DNA from: Kaistia algarum
Lineage (GTDB): Bacteria > Pseudomonadota > Alphaproteobacteria > Rhizobiales > Kaistiaceae
Assembly (NCBI RefSeq): GCF_026343945.1
Contig: NZ_JAPKNJ010000001.1
Coordinates: 2,604,001 to 2,668,000 of the forward strand
Direction of reading: 5' to 3'
DNA length: 64,000 nt
Shown: piece by piece, positions 25,987 to 34,072 of the stretch
Numbering within the stretch: position 1 is the first letter of the stretch
How the letters are laid out: the number at the start of each line of letters is the position of its first letter
Translations under genes and position numbers: made by a program
Notes under the pieces: generated by a model
What the model saw: only the letters and a program-made list of their open reading frames with translations
Databases searched by the model: none
What the model was told of the DNA's origin: nothing

Positions 25987-27324
25987 ATGACCCGTTTCTT
26001 TCCGCAGGAAGTCATCCGCAAGAAGCGTGATCGCGGCACGCTGTCTCCGGAGGAAATCGCCTTTTTTGTCAAAGGCATCACCGATGGATCAATCAGCGAA
26101 GGCCAAATCGGTGCCTTCAACATGGCCGTCTATCTGAACGGCATGGAGCGGGACGAGACGACGGCTTTTGCCCTCGCCATGCGCGATTCCGGCGACGTCA
26201 TCGATTGGAACTCGATCGGCCTTTCCGGCCCGACGATCATCGACAAGCATTCGAGCGGCGGGGTCGGCGACGAGAAGGTCAGCCTCATCCTCGCACCGCT
26301 TGTTGCCGCCTGCGGCATCCATATGCCGATGATCTCGGCGCGCGGGCTCGGCCATACGGGCGGCGAGGTCGATCTGATGGAAAGCATGGGCTGCCACATC
26401 GGCCCACCGTCGGAAGTCTTCATGAAGACGGTTGCGGATGTCGGCTGTGCCATCATCGGCCCGACCGGCCGCCTCGCCCCCGCCGATGCCCGGATCTACT
26501 ACGTGCGCGATGTCACGGCGACGGTGGAATCGATCCCGCTGATCACCGGCTCCATCATGTCCAAGAAGCTCGCCGCCGGCATCAACGGGCTGGTGATGAG
26601 CGTCAATTTCGGCTCAGGCGCCTTCATGACCACGATCGAGGATGCACGCGCGCTGGCACAAAGCATGCTCGGGGTTGCCGAGGGCGCCGGCGTGCCGATG
26701 GTCACGCATCTTGGCGACATGGACGAAGTGATGGGCGACGCGGTCGGCAGTTTGCCGCAGATCCGCGAGGTGATCGCCTTCCTGACCGGCGGGCCGCGCG
26801 AGGCTCGGCTCGAGATCATCGTCATGGAACTCGCAGCTGAGGTGCTGGTCATGGGCGACCTTGCGCCCGATCTGGGAACCGCGAAATCAATGCTCGCGGC
26901 GCGCCTTGCCGATGGCAGCGCGGCTCAGAGGTTCGGGCGCATGGTCGCCGCTCTTGGCGGGCCGGTGGACCTCGTCGGGGCTCCCGACGCGCATCTGGAG
27001 CGCGCACCGTACATTCGCCCTGTCTTTGCATTGGGCGAGGGCTCCGTGGCGCGCGTCGATGCCCGTGCCGTGGGCATGGCTCTGCTGTCGATCGGTTCCG
27101 GCCGCACGCGTCCCGACCAGTCCATTGACCATGCTGTCGGGCTGACGGGCATGATCCATGTCGGGGATGTCGCCGGCCCGGAACGGCCGATTGCGATGCT
27201 TCATGCCCGTGACGAGGCGGCATGGGATCGGGCCGCAGCCGGGCTGCGCGCCGCCGTCACGCTCGCCGACGCGGCCGTTCCTGCCCGTGCCGTGCTCCAC
27301 GATCGTCTTGCAACCGCTCTCTAG
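25987..27324 (+). CDS. deoA: Thymidine phosphorylase
   Basis: This 445-residue enzyme reversibly splits thymidine or deoxyuridine with phosphate to free base and deoxyribose 1-phosphate. It has the family motif DKHSSGGVGDEKVSLILAPL near residue 83, which contributes phosphate-binding Lys and Ser residues, then SARGLGHTGGEVDLMES, DVTATVESIPLITGSIMSKK and the C-terminal DARAVGMALLSIGSGR. Length is normal for DeoA. It begins four bases after the amidohydrolase gene and is part of the salvage operon. Purine cleavage would come from the nucleoside hydrolases upstream; together they cover both nucleoside classes. Confidence 0.95.
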   Translation: MTRFFPQEVIRKKRDRGTLSPEEIAFFVKGITDGSISEGQIGAFNMAVYLNGMERDETTAFALAMRDSGDVIDWNSIGLSGPTIIDKHSSGGVGDEKVSLILAPLVAACGIHMPMISARGLGHTGGEVDLMESMGCHIGPPSEVFMKTVADVGCAIIGPTGRLAPADARIYYVRDVTATVESIPLITGSIMSKKLAAGINGLVMSVNFGSGAFMTTIEDARALAQSMLGVAEGAGVPMVTHLGDMDEVMGDAVGSLPQIREVIAFLTGGPREARLEIIVMELAAEVLVMGDLAPDLGTAKSMLAARLADGSAAQRFGRMVAALGGPVDLVGAPDAHLERAPYIRPVFALGEGSVARVDARAVGMALLSIGSGRTRPDQSIDHAVGLTGMIHVGDVAGPERPIAMLHARDEAAWDRAAAGLRAAVTLADAAVPARAVLHDRLATAL

Positions 27325-27338
27325 TCAGGGATTCTCCG

Positions 27339-27794
27339 ATGTCGCCCGCAACCGTCTTCGCCCAGCGTCACGCCATCACCGATGTCTGCGTCCTTTGCAA
27401 GGACGTCGAGGCGTCAGTCGCCTTCTATGTCGACAAGCTCGGCTTCAAGCTGCGCCGCCGCGCGGAGGGCTTTGCCGATTTCAAGGGGGCCGGCCTGACG
27501 CTGGCGCTATGGGAAATCGGCCATATCAGCCAGCACACGGGCGTCTCGGCCAAGCGAGCGACCGGTGGGCACAATGTCGCCATCGCCGTCGAACTGGCGA
27601 CGCCCGCGGAGGTCGATGCCGCCTATGACGAACTCACCGGCCGTGGCGTCGCCTTCATCGGTCCGCCCGAGGACTATGTCTGGAACGCGCGCTGCTGTTA
27701 TTTCGAGGGCCCGGATGGCGAAGTCTGGGAACTCTATGCCTGGCTCTCCGGCGGTGCGATCGGCGATGTCGAGGAGGTCGAAGCGCCAGCGTGA
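27339..27794 (+). CDS. VOC/glyoxalase-fold protein
   Basis: This 151-residue protein has the two-module VOC fold: HAITDVCVLCKDVEASVAFYVDKLGF in the first half and EGPDGEVWELYAW at the end of the second. Candidate metal ligands are the first His, the Glu of ALWEIG, the His of GGHNVAI and the Glu of WELYAW. The ATG at 27339 is preceded by a weak site and begins just before the fold. It is the last gene of the nucleoside operon. The family includes glyoxalases, dioxygenases, epimerases and binding proteins, so no reaction can be assigned. Confidence 0.82.
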   Translation: MSPATVFAQRHAITDVCVLCKDVEASVAFYVDKLGFKLRRRAEGFADFKGAGLTLALWEIGHISQHTGVSAKRATGGHNVAIAVELATPAEVDAAYDELTGRGVAFIGPPEDYVWNARCCYFEGPDGEVWELYAWLSGGAIGDVEEVEAPA

Positions 27795-27800
27795 CTATTG

Positions 27801-27836
27801 CCGGGGAGGGTGCATCCAACCGCCGTCCTCCCGGCT
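27801..27836. terminator. Imperfect hairpin in a convergent gap
   Basis: GCCGGGGAGG (27801-27810) pairs with CCTCCCGGC (27828-27836) with one bulged G and a 17-base loop. It lies in the 88-base gap between the VOC gene and the convergent aldo/keto reductase gene, where a terminator is expected. No strong T-run follows. Confidence 0.35.
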
Positions 27837-27882
27837 ATTCCAATACACGGCATGTCGCCGTCGCCAATGCTAGGGCAGGCGA

Positions 27883-28917
27883 TCAGGCCGTAGGGACAGG
27901 GGCGGTCGGCTCAATAAGCCCGGCCGCCTTGAGGTCCGTCCACAAGGCTGGCGGCACAGGCTCCTTCAGAAAGGCCAGATTCTGTTCCAATTCGCCCACG
28001 GATCGGGCGCCGGGAATGACGCTTGCAACGGATGGATGCCCAAGCGGGAATTGCAGGGCCGCCGCGGGGAGCGAAACCTTGTGGGCCGCGCAGATCGCCT
28101 CGATACGGCGAACGCGTTCCAGAACGGCCTCTGGCGCCGGACGGGTGTTGAAGGTGGCACCCTCAATAGCGCCGGTAGCGAGGATTCCTGAATTGTAGGG
28201 CCCGCCGATGATGATCCGGGTTCCCCGCTGTTCGCAGAGCGGGAACAGCGTCGCCAAGGGCTCCTGCTCAAGCAGCGTGTATCGGCCCGCCAGCAGGAAA
28301 TAGTCGAACGTACCCGCCACGACGAAATCGGACAGCATCTGCCATTGGTTGATGCCGACGCCGACGGCCTTGATGACGCCTTGCGAGCGCAGCGCATCGA
28401 GGGCGGGATAGGCGCCTTCCATCGCCTCCCTGAAGCGACTTCTGGCGAAGGGATCCTCTCCGGGGCCGAAATGAAGGGCTTCGTCGGGATCGTGGATCGA
28501 AACCATGTCGACATAGTCGGTGCCGAGGCGCTGCAGCGTCCCCTCGATCGAGCGCATCACGGCGTCCCGCGAGTAATCGAAATCGGCACGGAATGAGCCA
28601 GGCTGCTCCCAAAGCGTGGGCTTCAATTCATCCGGGGGGATCGGGACGAGATCGTATCCGACCTTGGAGGAGATCACGATATCGGCGCGTGGAAGTGACT
28701 GGATAGCCAGCCCGAGCCGCGTTTCGCTCACGCCGAAGCCATAGACCGGCGCCGTGTCGAAATAGCGGATGCCGCTTTCGTAGGCCGCATGTACCGTCTG
28801 GACCGCAGCTTCCGTATCGACGGCACGGTACATATTGCCGAGGCCTGTTCCACCAAGCCCGATGGTGGTCACGTTCAGGCCGTTGCTGGCGACGGCCCTG
28901 AATTCGATCTCTGCCAT
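27883..28917 (-). CDS. Aldo/keto reductase (aldose dehydrogenase-like)
   Basis: This 344-residue NAD(P)-dependent oxidoreductase is related to D-threo-aldose/L-fucose 1-dehydrogenases. The catalytic set is visible as DTAPVYG (Asp and Tyr), SSKVGYDL (Lys) and SIHDPDE (His). The C-terminal IPGARSVGELEQNLAFL is the cofactor-phosphate region. GGGGA stands six bases before the ATG at 28917. It diverges from the 5-dehydro-4-deoxyglucarate dehydratase and uronate dehydrogenase genes, so it may oxidise a sugar feeding the same route. Another protein of similar type is encoded at 52229. Confidence 0.9.
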   Translation of the reverse strand: MAEIEFRAVASNGLNVTTIGLGGTGLGNMYRAVDTEAAVQTVHAAYESGIRYFDTAPVYGFGVSETRLGLAIQSLPRADIVISSKVGYDLVPIPPDELKPTLWEQPGSFRADFDYSRDAVMRSIEGTLQRLGTDYVDMVSIHDPDEALHFGPGEDPFARSRFREAMEGAYPALDALRSQGVIKAVGVGINQWQMLSDFVVAGTFDYFLLAGRYTLLEQEPLATLFPLCEQRGTRIIIGGPYNSGILATGAIEGATFNTRPAPEAVLERVRRIEAICAAHKVSLPAAALQFPLGHPSVASVIPGARSVGELEQNLAFLKEPVPPALWTDLKAAGLIEPTAPVPTA

Positions 28918-29248
28918 TTGCTATCCCCGCCTTCCTGTCGCCGCGATTCCGGCCATGCCGCGGCTTTGTCAATGTGCCGCCCATTCTCACGGCAATCCCC
29001 GCCTGAGCGGGCATTTCGAATGAGGATTGACACATAACTTGTCATATAACAATGTAACCGCACAATAGATTTTGATGGCGCTGTAGGCGGCTTGAAGTTC
29101 CCGTTGCAGGTGGATCTGACGCGTGCCGCATGGCTTGGATGGCGCGATATCGGGCGGCGATTCCGTCGATCCGCGCCATCGTCCTGATCATCACCGCCCG
29201 TGCGACCGGCTGATCTGGTCGCACAGGTTTCGATATGGAGTATTCGAC
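28918..29248. promoter_or_regulatory. 331-base divergent intergenic region with dyads
   Basis: This region separates divergent sugar-oxidation genes. A small hairpin CCCGC-CTGA-GCGGG lies at 28998-29011. TTGACA at 29027 resembles a -35 box. Two overlapping dyads follow: TGACA-N7-TGTCA at 29028-29044 and TTGTCATATAACAA at 29039-29052. The second is a near palindrome of the GT...AC type bound by GntR proteins. No gene of convincing length or ribosome site is seen in the remaining bases. Confidence 0.45.
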
Positions 29249-30190
29249 GTGACGTTCTCGCCTGCCGAATTGACGACCTCGCTGGCTCGGGGGCTCCTGT
29301 CGTTCCCTCTCACATTCTTCGATGGCTCCGGCGCCTTCAACGAAGAGGGCTATCGTGCCCATGTTTCACGCCAGGGTGCGGCGGGAGCGTCGGGTCTCTT
29401 CGCGGCCGGCGGGACGGGGGAGTTCTTTTCGCTGACGCTCGATGAATACAAGCGGGTGGTCCGGGCGGCGTCGCAGGAGATGCCCAGTGATCTCCCGCTT
29501 CTGGCCGGCGTCGGCTATGGCACGCAAATGGCGATCGAGTTCGCCAAGGCGGCCGAGGCGAATGGCGCCGACGGGCTGCTGGTTCTGCCGCCCTATCTCG
29601 TCCGCTCCGAGCAGGATGGGCTGCGCCAGCATCTGGCCGCGATCTGCCGTTCGGTCGATATCGGCGTGATCGCCTATAATCGCGACAATGCGATCCTTGC
29701 CCCGGATACGCTGGAGCAACTGGCTGATGAGTGTCCGAATCTTATCGGTCTCAAGGATGGTGTGGGGGACATCGAACTCTTGACCGCTCTACGGTCCAGG
29801 ATGGGGGAGCGCCTGATCTTCATCGGCGGGATGCCGACGGCCGAAGTCCATGCCAGCGCGGCCATGGCGATCGGCATGACCACTTATTCCTCCGCGATCT
29901 ACAATTTCGCTCCTGAGATGGCGCTCGGCTTCTTCTATGCGCTGCGTGCCGGCCACACAGCGGAGATCGAAGCCCTTCTGCGCACGTTCTTCCTGCCCTA
30001 TCTCGCGATACGAAACCGGCGGGCGGGCTATGCCGTCTCGATCGTCAAGGCGGGTGCACGCATCGCAGGGATCGATTGCGGGCCGGTCAGGCTGCCGTTG
30101 CTGGACCTCGCGGGCGATGAGGAAGAGCGGCTCGCGGCACTGATGCGGTCATGCGGCCTGCCGGTCGCAAGGGCGGCGCACGCGGCGTAA
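29249..30190 (+). CDS. kdgD: 5-dehydro-4-deoxyglucarate dehydratase
   Basis: This 313-residue member of the DapA/NAL aldolase superfamily should convert 5-keto-4-deoxyglucarate to 2-oxoglutarate semialdehyde with loss of CO2 and water. GLFAAGGTGEFFSLTLDEY marks the substrate carboxylate loop, Tyr143 is in IAYNRDNA and Lys169, the Schiff-base residue, is in LIGLKDGVGD. The YNRDNA form is typical of this dehydratase rather than of DapA. A GTG at 29249 preceded by ATGGAG is the best start. It is followed 24 bases on by uronate dehydrogenase, giving the first and a late step of the oxidative uronate pathway. Confidence 0.92.
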   Translation: MTFSPAELTTSLARGLLSFPLTFFDGSGAFNEEGYRAHVSRQGAAGASGLFAAGGTGEFFSLTLDEYKRVVRAASQEMPSDLPLLAGVGYGTQMAIEFAKAAEANGADGLLVLPPYLVRSEQDGLRQHLAAICRSVDIGVIAYNRDNAILAPDTLEQLADECPNLIGLKDGVGDIELLTALRSRMGERLIFIGGMPTAEVHASAAMAIGMTTYSSAIYNFAPEMALGFFYALRAGHTAEIEALLRTFFLPYLAIRNRRAGYAVSIVKAGARIAGIDCGPVRLPLLDLAGDEEERLAALMRSCGLPVARAAHAA

Positions 30191-30214
30191 CGCCGACCGC
30201 GCGAGGTCGGGCGC

Positions 30215-31060
30215 ATGAAAGGACAGGAATTGCCAATTCTCGACAGGCCGGTGTTGCTGACTGGCGCAGCCGGCACAATCGGAAGCTTGCTGGCCGAGAG
30301 GCTGTCCGCTCTCGGCTGGACGCTGCGGCTGACGGATCTCGTCGATCTTCCCATCCCGGTTCCTACCGGCTCGACATTCGACCGTCTCGATCTTGAGGAC
30401 TTCGATGCCGTCCACCGCCTCGCCGAGGGCTGTGGCCTGATCCTGCATTTCGGCGGTGTCTCGACGGAACATCCGTTTGAGGCGGTGCTGGGCCCCAACC
30501 TGCGCGGCGTTTTCCATATCTACGAGGCAGCGCGCCGCCAGAAGGCGCGTGTCGTCTTCCCGTCCTCGGTGCATGCGGTCGGCCTCTATGATCGATCGGC
30601 GGTTCTCGATCAGGACTGCCTGCTGCGGCCGGACGGCTATTACGGCCTGTCAAAGGCCTATGGTGAAATGCTGGCGCGGCTCTATTGGGACAAGCACGCC
30701 GTGGAGAGCGTCCTGATCCGTATCGGGTCGGTGCTTCCGGAAGTGGGAGACGAGCGGCATCTCTCGACCTGGATCTCGCATGATGATTTCGTTCGCCTGA
30801 TTCAGCGCTGCGCCGAAGCCGGGCAGGTCGACTGCTCGGTGATCTGGGGTGCGTCCAACAATAGCCGAAGCTTCTGGCGGCACGATGCCAGACGAAAGAT
30901 TGGCTGGACGCCGCTGGACTGCTCGGATGATCAGGCCGAGCGGGTGCGGGGCAAGGTAACCGACGACCCCGTCGTGGAGCGATACCAGGGCGGGAAGTTC
31001 GTCGTCGACGACTATAGCCGGGCGGACTTCCCACCCAGCGCCATGTTTGACGACGACTGA
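30215..31060 (+). CDS. udh: Uronate dehydrogenase
   Basis: This 281-residue extended-SDR protein should oxidise D-glucuronate or D-galacturonate to the aldarolactone with NAD. The dinucleotide motif GAAGTIG lies at residues 17-23, FPSSVHAVGLYDR supplies the conserved Ser, and YGLSK gives Tyr143 and Lys147. FHFGG-type text after LI and the C-terminal GWTPLD segment match known Udh proteins. It follows the dehydratase gene in the same direction. No aldarolactone isomerase, aldarate dehydratase or semialdehyde dehydrogenase is visible nearby, so intermediate steps must be encoded elsewhere. Confidence 0.88.
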   Translation: MKGQELPILDRPVLLTGAAGTIGSLLAERLSALGWTLRLTDLVDLPIPVPTGSTFDRLDLEDFDAVHRLAEGCGLILHFGGVSTEHPFEAVLGPNLRGVFHIYEAARRQKARVVFPSSVHAVGLYDRSAVLDQDCLLRPDGYYGLSKAYGEMLARLYWDKHAVESVLIRIGSVLPEVGDERHLSTWISHDDFVRLIQRCAEAGQVDCSVIWGASNNSRSFWRHDARRKIGWTPLDCSDDQAERVRGKVTDDPVVERYQGGKFVVDDYSRADFPPSAMFDDD

Positions 31061-31063
31061 TAC

Positions 31064-31088
31064 GCCGGACGGCTAAGCCGCTGCCGGC
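31064..31088. terminator. Hairpin in a convergent gap
   Basis: GCCGG (31064-31068) pairs with CCGGC (31084-31088), enclosing a second perfect hairpin CGGC-TAA-GCCG (31070-31080). It overlaps the end of the minus-strand GMC oxidoreductase gene and lies just after udh, so it may end transcripts from both sides. Confidence 0.45.
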
Positions 31089-32668
31089 ACGGTCCCTTTG
31101 ATGAGGTCGGCTGCCTTTTCGGCGATCATGATTGTGGCGGCGTTTGTGTTGGATGAGATCAGGCGCGGCATGACCGAGCTGTCGCAGACACGAAGCCCTT
31201 CAATGCCCCGCAGCCTCAGCTCCGGATCGACGACGCTGTCGGCGTCGCCGCCCATTCGGCAGGTTCCCACCGGGTGATAGGCGGAGCGTGCGTGCTCGCG
31301 GGCGAAGGCGACATAGTCGCTCTTGGTGCGCACGCTGTCGCCTGGCAGATGGAGGCGCCGGATGAACGGCCTGAAGGCTGGCTGGGATAGGACCTCCTGG
31401 CTCAGCTGGATGCCTTCGACCGTCCGCTCGAGATCGTAGGGCTCCGCGAAAGCGTTTGGATCGATGGCGGGAGCCATGCGCGGATCGACCGAGCGCAGCG
31501 TGACGGCTCCGCGCGAGCGGGGTCGCACATGATAGGAGTTCAGCGTGCAGCCATGGCCCCCTGGGACTCCGCCGATGCCCTCTTCGAGCCCGGCGCCCGG
31601 CAGGAAATGGAACTGCAGGTCCGGTGTCGCCTCGCTGCGATCTCCCCACCAGAATCCGCCGGCCTCGACGATGTTCGATGCGACGGGTCCCTTGCCGAAC
31701 AGGAGATATTCGAGACCGGCCATGGCCTGCCAGCGGCGCTTCTTGTAGCGATCAATGCCGAAGGATCCCGACAGTTCGGCCAGGACATCGACGTCCATGT
31801 GGTCCTGGAGATTCTGCCCGACCTCCGGCACGTCGTGAACCATGTCGATCCCGAGGCGTCGCAGGGGTTCGGCAGGTCCGATGCCAGAAAGCATCAGCAG
31901 CTTCGGCGAACCGATGGCTCCGGATGTCAGCACGACCTCACGGTCGGCGCGCAACGTGACGGGACGGCCGTCCTCGACAATCTCGACGCCAATGGCCCGT
32001 CCCGAAACGACGACGATGCGGTTCACGAGAACGCCGGTTCGCACGGTCAGGTTGGGGCGACCGGCCGCTGGGCGCAGATAGCCGACGGCTGTACTGCTGC
32101 GTCTCCCTGCGCGCGTCGTCGTCTGGTAGAAGCCGGCACCGGCCTGATGGCCGCCGTTGAAGTCGGCATTGTAGGGCAGTCCCGCCTGTTGCGCCGCGCG
32201 CACGAAGACGCGCGTCAGCGGGTGCGGGCTCGTCGAGCTCACGCCGAGCGGCCCGTCATTGCCATGATGCTCGCCGCCAAAAGTATCGTTGCCTTCGGAT
32301 TTCCTGAAATAGGCCGAGACGTCGTCATAGCCCCAGCCGGGGCACCCTTCGGCGTCGCGCCAGGCGTCATAGTCCTCCGGGCATCCGCGCGTGAACACCT
32401 GGGCATTGATCGAGGATCCGCCGCCGAGAACGCGCGCCTGCGGATAGACCATTCGTCTTCCGGCGAGCTCGCTGCCCGGCTCGGTCTCGTATCCCCAGAT
32501 CAGCGGCCCGGCCGTCATCTTGAAGAAGCCGACCGGCAGATGGATGTAGAAATTCGTGTCGCGCGGCCCGGCTTCGAGGAGCGTGACCGTGACCGAGGGG
32601 TCCTCGCTGAGACGTGCGGCTAGCACGCAGCCGGCTGATCCTCCCCCGACGACGATATAGTCCGGCAT
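31073..32668 (-). CDS. GMC-family FAD oxidoreductase (choline dehydrogenase-like)
   Basis: This 531-residue flavoprotein has the FAD-binding motif VVGGGSAGCVLAARLSED at its N-terminus, the GMC signature around RVLGGGSSINAQVFTRG, and the C-terminal active-site His in SAYHPVGTCRMG followed by NTNAATIMIAEKAADLI. These enzymes oxidise primary or secondary alcohols of choline, glucose, polyethylene glycol or aliphatic substrates. The ATG at 32668 is preferred to one 30 bases upstream because GGAGGGAGAC stands just before it. It diverges from a sugar importer across a region with a GntR-type operator, suggesting co-regulation. Confidence 0.9.
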   Translation of the reverse strand: MPDYIVVGGGSAGCVLAARLSEDPSVTVTLLEAGPRDTNFYIHLPVGFFKMTAGPLIWGYETEPGSELAGRRMVYPQARVLGGGSSINAQVFTRGCPEDYDAWRDAEGCPGWGYDDVSAYFRKSEGNDTFGGEHHGNDGPLGVSSTSPHPLTRVFVRAAQQAGLPYNADFNGGHQAGAGFYQTTTRAGRRSSTAVGYLRPAAGRPNLTVRTGVLVNRIVVVSGRAIGVEIVEDGRPVTLRADREVVLTSGAIGSPKLLMLSGIGPAEPLRRLGIDMVHDVPEVGQNLQDHMDVDVLAELSGSFGIDRYKKRRWQAMAGLEYLLFGKGPVASNIVEAGGFWWGDRSEATPDLQFHFLPGAGLEEGIGGVPGGHGCTLNSYHVRPRSRGAVTLRSVDPRMAPAIDPNAFAEPYDLERTVEGIQLSQEVLSQPAFRPFIRRLHLPGDSVRTKSDYVAFAREHARSAYHPVGTCRMGGDADSVVDPELRLRGIEGLRVCDSSVMPRLISSNTNAATIMIAEKAADLIKGTVPAAA

Positions 32669-32787
32669 GCGTCTCCCTCCGACATCGCGGCTAGGCATTT
32701 CTGCCGTCTACGCCGTCTTTTCGCGGTCACATTCGCAAGCCCCTTGCCGACGGTCAAGACTATGCATATGGTGAGCTTCTTGAAGGG

Positions 32788-32798
32788 TTGTCGTACAA
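32788..32798. promoter_or_regulatory. GntR/FCD-type operator TTGTCGTACAA
   Basis: The 11-base palindrome TTGT-CGT-ACAA fits the GT-Nx-AC pattern of FadR-subfamily GntR operators. It lies between the divergent GMC oxidoreductase gene and the sugar-binding-protein gene, 87 bases before the latter's start. An identical copy stands before the Liv-larA operon at 50236. Two FCD regulators are encoded in between. Confidence 0.65.
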
Positions 32799-32884
32799 AT
32801 AAGATCACATGACCTCTTCTGCGTTCAGATGCCGGGGAAAAAGGGCGGCATCTGTTCCGGCTTCATTCAATGGGAGGAATACGA

Positions 32885-33964
32885 ATGAACAACCGATTTT
32901 CGCTGCGCTTCGGCGTCATGAATCGCAGGTCTTTCCTGACGACGGTCGCTGCCGGCGCCACGGTGGCCGCGCTGCCGACGAAGCTGTTCGCGGCTGACAA
33001 GCCGACGCTTGTTACGTCCATCCGCTCTCTATCCAACCCCTATCACGCGGTGTGGAAGGCCGGCGCCGAGGCCTTCGCTTCGTCCATCGGCCTCGATCAC
33101 GTGACGCTGGTTTCCGAAGGCAACAGCGAAAAGGGCATCGCCGATATCAAGGCCCTGCTCGCCAAGACCGGCGGCAACATGGTCCTGAATTCGGACCCGA
33201 ACGATACGCCGGATGCGCGCCCGATCGTCGAGGCCTGCGCCAAGGCCGGTGCCTATGTCGTCACCCAGTGGAACAAGCCGAAGGACCTGCATCCGCAGGA
33301 CTTCAATCCTTTCTACGTCTCCCATATCGAGTTCGACGGCGTCGCCAGCGGCAAGCAGATCGCGGAGATCCTGTTCAAGTCGATCGGCGGCTCGGGCGGA
33401 ATCATCGCGCTTGGCGGCCAGATCTCCAATACCGCCGCGATCGAGCGCAAGAAGGGTCTCGAGGAGGCGCTTGCCGCCAATCCCAATATCAAGCTGCTCG
33501 ATTTCCAGGTCGCCAACTGGAAGTCTTCCGAGGCCTATGACCTGACCGGCAACCTTCTCACGCGGTTCGGCGATCAGGTGAAGGGCGTCTGGGCGGCGAA
33601 TGACGATATGGGCACCGGCGCGCTTGAGGCGCTGCGCGCCGAAGGCCTTGCCGGCAAGGTGCCCGTCGTCGGGGTCGACGGAATCAAGGCGGCCGTCGAT
33701 GCGGTTCGCAACGGCGAATTTGCCGCCACGGTCACGTCCGACCCGTTCTGGCAGGGCGGAATGGGCCTGTCGATCGCGATGCAGGCGCTTCAGAAGAAGT
33801 TCGATCCCACGACGCAGCCGGCAGATCACCGGGAATTCTACGGCAAGGCGGTCCTCATCGCGAAGGACAATGTCGAAGAATATTACAAGAACAACATCGA
33901 ATCCCAGCCCAAGGTCGACTGGAACGATCTCTGGGGACGGGTGACGGGTCCGATCAGAACTTAG
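32885..33964 (+). CDS. CUT2 sugar ABC transporter substrate-binding protein (RbsB-like)
   Basis: This 359-residue periplasmic protein belongs to the ribose/galactose-binding superfamily. The twin-arginine-like signal NRRSFLTTVAAGATVAALP ends in a probable cleavage after FAA near residue 37. TLVTSIRSLSNPYHAVWKAG and GVWAANDDMGTGALEALRAEG are the usual N- and C-lobe elements. GGGAGGAA at 32871-32878 fixes the ATG at 32885. A 9-bp hairpin follows the stop before the permease gene. The operon that follows includes two permeases and a double ATPase; the divergent GMC enzyme suggests a sugar or polyol ligand. Confidence 0.9.
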   Translation: MNNRFSLRFGVMNRRSFLTTVAAGATVAALPTKLFAADKPTLVTSIRSLSNPYHAVWKAGAEAFASSIGLDHVTLVSEGNSEKGIADIKALLAKTGGNMVLNSDPNDTPDARPIVEACAKAGAYVVTQWNKPKDLHPQDFNPFYVSHIEFDGVASGKQIAEILFKSIGGSGGIIALGGQISNTAAIERKKGLEEALAANPNIKLLDFQVANWKSSEAYDLTGNLLTRFGDQVKGVWAANDDMGTGALEALRAEGLAGKVPVVGVDGIKAAVDAVRNGEFAATVTSDPFWQGGMGLSIAMQALQKKFDPTTQPADHREFYGKAVLIAKDNVEEYYKNNIESQPKVDWNDLWGRVTGPIRT

Positions 33965-34005
33965 TTTCTCTTGTAAAAGATCGCGCGAAGCGCACTGTTC
34001 CGTCC

Positions 34006-34027
34006 GCGCCGGCGAAATCGCCGGCGC
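34006..34027 (+). terminator. Perfect 9-bp stem-loop after the binding-protein gene
   Basis: GCGCCGGCG (34006-34014) pairs perfectly with CGCCGGCGC (34019-34027) around an AAAT loop, 42 bases after the binding-protein stop and before the first permease. No T-run follows. It probably protects the upstream mRNA or attenuates read-through, favouring excess binding protein. Confidence 0.65.
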
Positions 34028-34072
34028 ATTTCGGCAGCTGCCGGCACGCTCCGGCCATGAGCGGGACTTCGT

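Noticed and set aside
32669..32884. A small gene in the gap before the sugar-binding-protein gene
   Set aside because: Frames there are short, lack ribosome sites and overlap the operator and the predicted promoter region.
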